Shown: positions 11,901 through 18,653 of the stretch, in pieces
Layout of the letters: each line of letters starts with the position of its first letter
Numbering within the stretch: the stretch's first letter is position 1
Assembly: GCA_010014835.2 (NCBI GenBank)
Contig: JAAAKB020300227.1
Coordinates: 1-25,977 of the forward strand
Origin: Apostichopus leukothele
Taxonomy: Eukaryota; Echinodermata; Holothuroidea; Aspidochirotida; Stichopodidae
Reading direction: 5' to 3'
Length of the DNA: 25,977 nucleotides
The notes under the pieces: generated by a model
Database searches by the model: none
Told to the model about the DNA's origin: nothing
What the model saw: the letters and a program-made list of their open reading frames with translations, nothing else
Program-made: the position numbers and the translations under genes

Positions 11901-14900
11901 TGCAGGCACAGATAGCGGTTGTTACTTGTCCAAACAGGAAACGACCGTTGGAGATTTGGAGAGTCTATTTCCTGCCATGATTGAAAGTAAGGCAATTAAT
12001 GCTTGCGTGGGTGCGGAGAGTATATCTGCGAAACAGGAAATGTACGATTACAGCAGTGATGAACAGTGGAGCCACGTAGTCAGTGATACGGTACAGTGTT
12101 TGAATACAGAAGACACGCACAGTGTAGGATCAGAATGCCAGGATTATTTTGATGCTCTTTTTGGGTCAGAATTAACTGAAAGTTTGGGAGCAGAGATGAG
12201 CGTGAACTGTGAGGATAATTTTAGAATGTCTTCAGCTGTTGAGAGAGAGCTTTCCACGGGGGAAGGCAGGTTAGTTATGCAAGCAACAGAGGAGGTGCCT
12301 TGTACCTATGTGAACGGACCTGAAGAACTTCAAGTTGCTAAACAGGGTTACATGAGCTGTGAGGATAATTGTACAATGTCTTCAGCTGTTGAGAGAGAGA
12401 GTTCCATGGGGGAAGGCAGGTTAGTTACGCAAGCTAAACAAGCAACAGAGGAGGTGCCCTGTACCTTTGTGAACGGATCTGAAGAACTTCAAGTTGCTAA
12501 ACAGGGTTACATGAGCTACGTATCTCAGTTAAGTGACTCATGCAGAGATGGGGATCTCATGAACTACTTAGACAGTGTTAAGTTAAAGAAGTGTTACCTG
12601 TGGTCCATGGCTGCGTCAAATGTAGATACGCCAGCCGCAGAAGACTCAGAAACTGGAGCCATCGAGCAGGAGCTGGATGAGCTTCTGCTGAAACCAGAGG
12701 AGCTTGAAAAGAAATGGGAGCTTGATTCTGAGGGTAGCGATGACACAGATAAACTAATTGAGGCCTCATCATCTCTGATTAATGAGCTGAATCGCAGGGA
12801 CCTAGCAGGGTCCCCAGGGCCAGATGCATCCACAGGGGATTGGAAGGATGTGATTGTTCTCTGGCTGGATAAAAATACCAAAGATGCGTCCCGAGAGGCT
12901 GACCTCCAGGAAATTCAATCGGCTGGAACAGTTGTTATATCCCCCCAGAGGGGTGAGGTGAGTCAACCACTATAGTTTATCATGAAATGTGATTGATGCA
13001 TAATGTGCAACATTTCTCTTTGTCATTATTATTAACACCTAAGTTCTGAACTCCTCCTACATTATGCATTGTTCAACTTGCTGAAATGTGTTCTCTTTAC
13101 ATTCCTTGTACATGAATATTTAGCAGAATGAGTTATTGTAAGTTTTCCTTGTTTCCAAAGAGAGCTGAGAACAAGAATTGTGTGAGGCTAGTTTTTATTA
13201 TAGCCTAGCAGATATGTGTTATGGTTTAAACTGACCAATCATGTACATCTTTGTGTATTATTAGAGGAAAGAAGTTGACTTAACTGAGAGTCTGACAAAG
13301 AAGTTTGTCATTGATATGGATTTTAAAGCTAAGTTAAAGGTTGCCAAATCATTGAAACTATGCTACATCTAGCCACCCAAGTATGGGTCATTGCCTATTA
13401 CTTTTCCTATGATTATGTTGGCCTACATGAAACCTGTCATATTAATTTAGTTTGCTCCACTGCATGGTATGTTTATGCAGCATTCCCATGAATTTGTTCA
13501 AAATTCTCAAATCTGTCATCTTTGAAGTAAGTAGAAATTTTCCTAAGAACTAGACTATTCTTTTTGTTTTTTTGCTGAGGAATATTGCAAACCTCAAAGT
13601 AAATTTGTTCTCAGATGCTACAGAACTCTAACCATTGTGATACCATTGTCATATTACTTATATACTTTTAAGTTTCATAAAAATGGTTAAGGACTATCCC
13701 ACTGGTTAACTTGACCCTTCCAAATGAAAAGAACTTTTAGGCCCTAAAGGAAAGCTACTAAATTGATTACCAAACTGACATATGTACGTATGTTACCCAA
13801 CTGCTCTGGAAATATTTGAATGTGGTCATAATTGTGAATGGGATAATGGTCAAATTGGAGATATGCTGTATGGAGATAAGATAAGTGGTGACACAATCAG
13901 TGCATGGGAGCCAGCCATTAAATAATGGCTTCTTCTAAACAAGGTTGGGTTTACATCTAAGATCAAACACAAAAACCAAAACCTGACAAATTCAGAATTA
14001 AACATTTTAAACTACTTTTTACATGAATTAATTTATATTTTCACCCTTTTATATTAACTTTGTGTGTGTTTAGTCATTTTCAATTTCCACAGTGATTTAC
14101 AGTAAATTGAATTATTGTCAAAGTACAACGTATCCATGGAACAGTGTTTCAAATAGGCAACAGCTACATATGTAAGAGTTTGTCTATGTGGATATGAACA
14201 GGAAACAAAAGGGAAAGTGAAGGTAGCTGTTTTGTTTGAAATATTCAAAATACATTGTGCCATTCCCAGAATTTTGCTTTCGTCTTGAGTCACTCACTTA
14301 TTTGAATCCTAGCGTATCCCTGATTGGTCAGAACTTACCAATCAGTTGGAATATTAGAGACTGATGCCTTACTGTACATATTAACACAGTACTGCCCTCA
14401 GTTTGTAGTACTACATTCAGGTATTATCGTCTGGGATATTCAGCATCTTTTTAAGTCTTTCTGGGAATGTCTCGCCTTGAAACTTGACTTGACCTAAACT
14501 TAAGTCTTTCAGTTTGAGATTAGCCTTTCATATTTTGATACCTCATAAAGAGCAGGTATGTTTCTAGTAGATTGCCCCTAGCTATGGATTAAATATTGAG
14601 CATATTTCATTGCCAGGGTTGACATTGTATCACACCTTGAACTGATAATAGGATTATGATAAGTAGCTCAAGCCGTGTAGAAGTGTGGTAGCAGATGGTG
14701 CCTACTTTAATAATTCAGGAATTGCCAGCCCTATCAGATATACAAAATAATACGTTACTTGGAGCATTCCTAGGGTTAGTGAACCTCAGTGTGTATGTCT
14801 ACTTTGTGACCCATTGACCTGTTTGATCAAAGTCAGTATTTTAGTCAGCGTTCGTTTTTATTTTGTCATACGGTCTTCCTCCTCAGGTTTCTAATCCCAA

Positions 14901-15213
14901 TTGTGACGAAGTGGACTTTGCAAGGAGGAGAGTAGAAGAGACAGATGGCAGGAATGGGCAGATAGGAGAGATTAAGTATTCAGATGAACTTGTGAATATG
15001 CATGAGAAACCATCATTTATGAAGAAAGTGTTGATGACAGCATTACCTATTCAGTTGCTCCTCTATCTCTACATCATACTAGTCTTGGTGTTACCGTGCG
15101 TGGTGGAGACCTCAACGGGCGATTGTTATCTCTCCTTGTCCGACAATCTCCTGATCGACAGTCACAGACTGGGACCAATCGTCACATTCATTCGCGGCCC
15201 TCCACCTGTGTAG
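2824..15213 (+). CDS. SYNE1: Nesprin-like KASH-domain protein, 3' portion (five exons)
   Basis: This is the C-terminal part of a nesprin (SYNE1/SYNE2-like), an outer nuclear membrane protein that joins SUN proteins to the cytoskeleton in the LINC complex. Five exons join in one frame: about 2824-2980, 5534-5914, 7864-8082, 10561-12957 and 14887-15213. They give about 1,159 codons. The order is two spectrin repeats, an acidic serine-rich region of about 800 residues, a transmembrane helix and a tail ending GPPPV followed by a stop. All four introns are GT-AG and phase 0, which supports the assembly. Spectrin repeats followed by a KASH tail define the family; the long acidic exon is not something I recognise from vertebrate nesprins. 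The symbol marks SYNE1/2-type membership only, since nesprin-3 has the same general layout. The 5' end is missing from the window. Family call is firm; the first exon boundary is the weakest part. Confidence 0.85.
3310..3450. repeat. Short palindromic CCGATTA repeat patch
   Basis: The motif CCGATTA recurs several times and a 21-base palindrome lies at 3317-3337, with 9-base arms ACCGATTAT and ATAATCGGT around three bases. This looks like the end or body of a small non-autonomous DNA transposon, but I could not find a matching terminal inverted repeat downstream, so the element limits are unknown. Confidence 0.45.
4308..5154 (-). pseudogene. Possible decayed or nested minus-strand coding sequence
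   Basis: Three minus-strand frames of 67, 87 and 125 codons cluster here, inside a host intron. The 125-codon frame ends at a GTAAGT that would make a good donor, and the 87-codon frame starts just after TTGCTATTATAG, which would make an acceptor about 110 bases away. No domain is recognisable. It could be a nested gene, a decayed one, old repeat coding sequence, or chance. Confidence 0.2.
5534..5914 (+). CDS. Nesprin exon B: end of one spectrin repeat, linker, start of the next
   Basis: The acceptor CTTCTGCAG ends at 5533 and the donor GAG|GTAAAC follows 5914, giving 127 codons in phase 0 at both ends. The first about 55 residues supply helices B and C of the repeat begun in exon A, with the hallmark LESLNQRWKVLQSKL. 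A basic and serine-rich linker (KPKNSKKR, then a run of five Ser) separates it from the next repeat, whose helix A contains EVEDVISRLKVWLTRMEQQL. The exon ends inside helix B at KKTELE. The linker is longer than is usual between packed spectrin repeats, so the two repeats may hinge here. A strong internal donor lies at 5633. Confidence 0.85.
5915..7863 (+). other. Intron between exons B and C
   Basis: This phase 0 intron begins GTAAAC. A run of 13 C lies at 5927-5939, only 12 bases from the donor. A possible 75-base cassette exon lies at 6337-6411, and an interleaved hairpin pair at 6251-6312. Otherwise I see only AT-rich sequence. Confidence 0.75.
7864..8082 (+). CDS. Nesprin exon C: last recognisable spectrin repeat
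   Basis: The acceptor TTCTTTGGCAG ends at 7863 and the donor AGACAG|GTGAGC follows 8082, giving 73 codons, phase 0 at both ends. The sequence completes the repeat started in exon B. The rest of helix B is LQAEIKKHAPGIEMVLSLC. Helix C is SFNLDRRWQAVQAQSRDLF followed by LEKKMEEAR. The NLxxRW core is the strongest single spectrin-repeat signature in the window. Joining exon B directly to exon C gives a repeat of normal length, so no extra exon is needed between them. Reading past the donor runs into a stop about 20 codons later, as expected of intron. Confidence 0.88.
8731..8799 (-). repeat. tRNA-Ala-like SINE head
   Basis: Read on the minus strand, this begins GGGCTAGATAGCTCAGTAT and ends GAACTAGCCA. 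It has a good A box (TAGCTCAGTATAG), an anticodon arm TGGG-CTTGCAA-CCCA with anticodon TGC (Ala) and a B box GGTTTGAATCC. The acceptor stem pairs for six bases, but the T stem is poor. Sequence past its 3' end matches a second copy nearby, so it is a SINE fragment rather than a working tRNA gene. Confidence 0.6.
8876..8922 (+). repeat. Second SINE fragment, inverted to the first
   Basis: This contains TCACTGGTTCAAACCCC, a tRNA T arm and B box, then TCTAGCCA and a tail TTTCTTTGTACTTTTCC. It matches the reverse complement of 8710-8756 over 47 bases with roughly eight differences. The two fragments face away from each other. It has no recognisable 5' tRNA half. Confidence 0.55.
9642..10205. repeat. 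Diverged tandem repeat (about 127-170 bp units) with AGGTCA motifs
   Basis: About four diverged units share landmarks in the same order: CTTGTAAAC, TTGGACAGATC, GTACCACATTGAGT, an AGGTCAATGGTCA-like block, then CAAATTGTGAAAA. The first two units start at 9642 and 9769, 127 bases apart; later ones are longer and more decayed. A perfect AGGTCA-A-AGGTCA lies at 9872-9884. I recall similar repeats in marine invertebrate genomes, but cannot check the family here. Confidence 0.6.
9872..9884 (+). promoter_or_regulatory. Perfect DR1 nuclear-receptor motif
   Basis: The sequence AGGTCAAAGGTCA is two AGGTCA half-sites in direct repeat with one spacer base. RXR and HNF4 class receptors bind this arrangement. 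It lies within the diverged tandem repeat, so it may be repeat consensus rather than a selected site. Confidence 0.35.
10561..12957 (+). CDS. Nesprin exon D: giant 799-codon acidic, disordered region
   Basis: One uninterrupted frame of 799 codons runs from the acceptor TTTCAGCAG (ending 10560) to the donor GAG|GTGAGT (after 12957). It is rich in Asp, Glu and Ser, poor in Lys and Arg, and has few long hydrophobic stretches, so it should be mostly disordered and cytoplasmic. I see no known globular domain. Visible pieces, numbering from the exon's first residue, are acidic clusters around 230-245, a tandem duplication at 550-599 and 600-652, a short charged helical stretch near 701-725 (IEQELDELLLKPEELEKKW) and a Trp-containing segment near 761-770 (WKDVIVLWLD). 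Two FFAT-like cores lie at 424-430 and 528-534. Its position between spectrin repeats and KASH matches the nesprin adaptive region, but it is far longer and unlike the versions I know. Coding status is firm; function is unknown. Confidence 0.88.
12208..12516 (+). repeat. In-frame tandem duplication inside exon D
   Basis: Copy one is 12208-12357 (50 codons) and copy two is 12358-12516 (53 codons). Both begin CEDN and end AKQGYMS. The second carries an extra three codons (KQA). The copies are very similar at the DNA level, so the duplication is recent relative to the rest of the exon, or is kept similar by gene conversion. Confidence 0.9.
12958..14886 (+). other. Intron between exons D and E
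   Basis: This phase 0 intron begins GTGAGT and ends TCCTCCTCAG. A possible alternative exon lies at 13265-13339 or, as a terminal exon, 13265-13372. A DR2-like pair of TGACC half-sites occurs near 14808-14821. The remainder is AT-rich without other visible signals. Confidence 0.75.
13265..13372 (+). other. Candidate alternative exon of the nesprin gene
   Basis: A branch-point-like CTGAC lies about 30 bases upstream of TTTGTGTATTATTAG. From 13265 the phase 0 frame is open for 35 codons, starting RKEVDLTESLTKKF, then reaches a stop. Used as a terminal exon it would give a KASH-less protein. Used as a 75-base cassette ending at AAAG|GTTGCC it would add 25 residues before the KASH exon, though that donor is weak. 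There is no nearby AATAAA. Confidence 0.3.
14887..15213 (+). CDS. Nesprin exon E: KASH domain and stop codon
   Basis: The acceptor TCCTCCTCAG ends at 14886, in phase 0, and 108 codons follow before a TAG at 15211-15213. Residues 1-41 are a charged linker. Residues 42-52 (KPSFMKKVLMTAL region) lead into a hydrophobic helix at about 53-73 containing LPIQLLLYLYIILVLVLP, closely matching the ALPLQLLLLL start of vertebrate KASH helices. The 35-residue luminal tail ends RGPPPV; the terminal PPPx motif inserts into SUN trimers. A proline 12 residues from the end (PIVTFIRG) aligns with the human PMLRYTNG. Cysteines are at residues 71 and 80. Compared with human nesprin-2, the tail between Cys80 and the end is five residues longer. 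The identity is the most secure call in the window. Confidence 0.93.
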   Translation, partial: VSNPNCDEVDFARRRVEETDGRNGQIGEIKYSDELVNMHEKPSFMKKVLMTALPIQLLLYLYIILVLVLPCVVETSTGDCYLSLSDNLLIDSHRLGPIVTFIRGPPPV

Positions 15214-15495
15214 GGAAAGTCAAGTCTCGTATTCAATTTTGTACAGGGAGTATCATCATCTTTGTGAGCTTTGTTTTTCTATTCACAAGTTTTGGCATTG
15301 GCTTGTACCATCACTAAATTTCTTTGTTTCCATATCTGTGATAATTTATTATATAAGTGTAAGACCGTAGTGCCGTGTAAATCTTCATTCGGTATATATG
15401 TCTGGAACTGAATTTTTACAAGATGTTAAAGTTCCTTCAGTGGTTGTCAGGTTTTGCTAGTGGTCATGTTAATAAAGAAACAGCTGATTTCTTGC
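15214..15495 (+). other. Probable 3' UTR of the nesprin gene
   Basis: This follows the KASH stop codon directly and has no long open frame. The first canonical polyadenylation hexamer lies at 15471-15476, so cleavage near 15490-15500 is the simplest 3' end. AATAAA also occurs at 18958, 19069 and 20560, so a longer AU-rich 3' UTR cannot be excluded. Confidence 0.5.
15471..15476 (+). promoter_or_regulatory. Polyadenylation signal AATAAA
   Basis: This canonical hexamer sits 258 bases after the KASH stop codon and is the first one in the 3' flank. Its position fits a short 3' UTR. The downstream element is not clearly GU-rich. Confidence 0.5.
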
Positions 15496-16810
15496 AGCCT
15501 AGGTCCACTCTCAGTCAGTTACTAGAAATCAGAAACTGGTTGGTTTAATAGTTTCTTGTTTTATTGTCAAAAGAGATGTTCATGTTATCATGAAAGAGAG
15601 AGTGCTGTATTTTCAAAGGAAACATCAGTACTTAGCCTAGACCTCTCACACCTTCAGAAGTAATTTTACATATACAAATCAGGGCTGAAATGGTTATTGT
15701 CATTAGTTATTAACACAAACTAAATTAGCTAATGGTGGCCAATTGGACAAAAAACAAAACAAAAACTTCCTCATATGGAATGCTGCTCCAGTACTTTGAA
15801 TTTATGTAAGGAGAAGGTGAATATGGACAACCAGCTGCTTTATGCTGATACTGACACTTGCATTGTGGGGTTTGATTTGAAGGTCTAGGAATTTCTACGT
15901 TTTGAAAATGGTTATTTATTTATTGTATAAAAAGTAAACTATTTTGTGAAATATCAGTGCATCTAGCATAGTCATTTATTGTATATTATTCTGTTTTCCG
16001 GATAAAATATTTATGTAGATGTTTGTAGCCTATAATTTGATAGAGTTGTTTAACAGGAAATAATTGAAAAGTTTTGTTTTGAGTATAACACATTTATGTA
16101 GATCTTTCTAGTTTCTAGCCTTATCATGAGATATCTTGTTTCAGAAAATTATTTTTTTCCCTTCTTCTTCTTCTTCTTCAGTGGAGTTGTAATTGTTATC
16201 TTGTTAAAGAATGAGATGTTTTAGTGTAGAATAGATGTCGTGTACTTGAGGGTTACTTACAAGTAATATATATAATATATGCCTAACTGATATATCTTCA
16301 GTTGGTATTGTAAACAAACTTCACAACAAACATTCCATATATATACATTAATATAACAACTCATGATTGCACACTTGAATATTTCATAACAAACACCTTT
16401 AGCTGAGTTGTACAGTAAATGTCTGAAGTTTAAGGAGGATACAGTCTAGGATGAACACTCAACCACTCGTTGTTGCAAGCATATAAATGATAGAATAATG
16501 ACAGTGACAGTCTTACCATAGGAGTGTTAGTTTTGTTGGGAAAGAACAGAGATCACTTAAGTATATTGACAGCTGCAGCCACAGAATTGTCTGTGGAAAA
16601 GACCAAAAGTGCTGAAGAAACTGGAAAAGTAGAATTAGTATGCAAATGATAAACCTTAATAGTCAAACTTTACCGAGAATACCCAAATGCCCAACCCTGA
16701 TTGGCTGTAAACCATAACCCTAACATTGTGGAAGTCACATACATGGCAAGTTGCATGGTTTCTTTCAATTTTTGCTTTTCAAAGACACTTCACTTTTGTA
16801 AAGCAATGTA

Positions 16811-16912
16811 TCAATTTTGAGACTTGCAACCACGCTAGTTCATGCAACAAAACTCAGTTTAAAGTTGAGTTTTGTTGCATGAACTGGCTTGCTTGCAAAG
16901 TCTCAAAATTGA
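16811..16912. repeat. Near-perfect 102-bp palindrome
   Basis: The left arm 16811-16856 and right arm 16866-16912 are inverted copies around a nine-base centre GTTTAAAGT. The outer parts (TCAATTTTGAGACTTGCAA and its complement) and the inner parts (AGTTCATGCAACAAAACTCA) pair almost fully, with a short mismatch block between. No clear target-site duplication flanks it. It may be a tiny foldback transposon relic or an inverted duplication. Confidence 0.85.
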
Positions 16913-17547
16913 ATTCTTTTTGTTTTCCCAACACTGTATCCTCCTATTCAGGGAATAATTCAGATATTCTGTAGCAGTTTTGAAGACTCATGAATTTTGT
17001 CTCGTATAAAATGGTATGACTCCCTTCTAAAAAACTGCCCGCAGAATGCTGGAACATTCATAATCAGTGATAAAGAAATATAAATTCAGTTCACAAGACT
17101 AGTTTTTTAAGATTTATCCTTTAGAAACATGTCAATATGTGGATGATGATAATGATGATTATTAATGAGAGGCTAGCAGTTGCACATTCTTCTTGAAGAA
17201 AGTTGCAATGTTCTGTTGAGGTGGTCTGTTTTATTCTATTCAGGTGTGCAATCATGGGTACAATACTACATGCTGGAATCCACATACAACTTGTTTTCGA
17301 GAGGCAACACTGTCTCTTTGAGATATCGTACTATAGGTACAAATACATATTTACATTATTTACATGAAATTATGATCACTATTTTAGATATTGTTTTAAC
17401 ACTATGCAAAATGCCACACTTGTCATGTGTGTATATACTTATAAAGTTTACATGCTGAAACTAATATCCATAAAAAAACACAGGTTTATCAGCATAACTA
17501 ATAATGTTGATCTCGTAAAGTATATGGGCAGTGGAATCTGTCACTCT

Positions 17548-17678
17548 GTTGACCGGCTGGCATGTGGGTCACACTGTTTGAGCCATTGTCTGTTGACCGG
17601 CTGGCATGTGGGTCACACTGTTTGAGCCATTGTCTGTTGACCGGCTGGCATGTGGGTTGCACTGTTTCAGCCATTGTA
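17548..17678. repeat. Three 44-bp tandem repeats
   Basis: Units start at 17548, 17592 and 17636, each beginning GTTGACCGGCTGGCATGTGG. The first two are almost identical and the third has a few changes and a slightly different end. Confidence 0.9.
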
Positions 17679-18640
17679 AGTGTCATTGGGGCACATTTGA
17701 GAAGCTTTGTCATCCATGGGTCTTCTAAGAATAAGCCTAGCCAAAGAAATGATACGTATTGTGTTGACCAAAGAATAGTATTAGAACTTCCATGAGAGGT
17801 AGAGCCTCTGTTTGTTGTTGACTTCTCCCACATAACCAATGTGGGATGCTTGTGTGCCTTATGTTCTTCTAACAAGTCATAATTTTTGATTTATAGTAAT
17901 TGAAGCATAGAGTAGCATTGTGAGGTTAAGTTATGAGGGTTTCAGATTGAGAATGTGTCAGTACTGTTTATGCTGTTGGCAGCGTATGCGAGATAAATTA
18001 ATCAACTGGTCTTAGTATGAGATGGAAGGAGAAGTTTTACACTGGGAAACCACAGAAAAAGGACCTGGAGCATAACACAATGATCACAACACACCAGATA
18101 TATCATAATCTATTCATTGTCTCAATGGGAAGTTTTCTGGTAGTGAAAGTGAAAAATGGTTTGATGTTTATCTGGTACTGACATTAATGTAGCTTCTATT
18201 GACATGTATAATATTACAGAGGTATGTAGCTGCTATGCTTATGTAGCTACATACATGATGTTACATACATGTAAGCTTCATATGTGTAGCTACTACACAG
18301 TCATAGCTGATGTGAGGGTTGTAAGAGGTAGTAAAAGGGTACTGCTGTATTTTAGGTATGTAGTAGCTTATACTATTAGACAGGGGTGGGAGAGGAAACA
18401 GAGAAAGAGAAATAACTGAATCTATTTTTCATGCTAAGATCAGTCTGCTTTCGTATTCACAATGCTACTCTATGAAAATCAAATCAAAGGAGTCGATGCA
18501 ATTATGTTTGACAAAGTCAATTAATTTACCTGCTTTTAATGTGTTTGTTTGCAGTGTGTGAACCGTTGACACCATTTTATTCTGGTGCGAACATTAAGGG
18601 GAATTAGTAATACAGTACCAGAGCTATCAGTGAATTGTGT

Positions 18641-18653
18641 TGACCTTTGACCT
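18641..18653 (-). promoter_or_regulatory. Second perfect DR1 nuclear-receptor motif
   Basis: The + strand reads TGACCTTTGACCT, the reverse complement of the 13-mer at 9872-9884. It is outside the intronic tandem repeat. No flanking repeat is obvious here. Confidence 0.3.

Noticed and set aside
17498-17875. A minus-strand frame of 125 codons with repeated peptides.
   Set aside because: The repeated peptide comes only from the 44-bp tandem repeats, whose period is not a multiple of three, and no domain is present.
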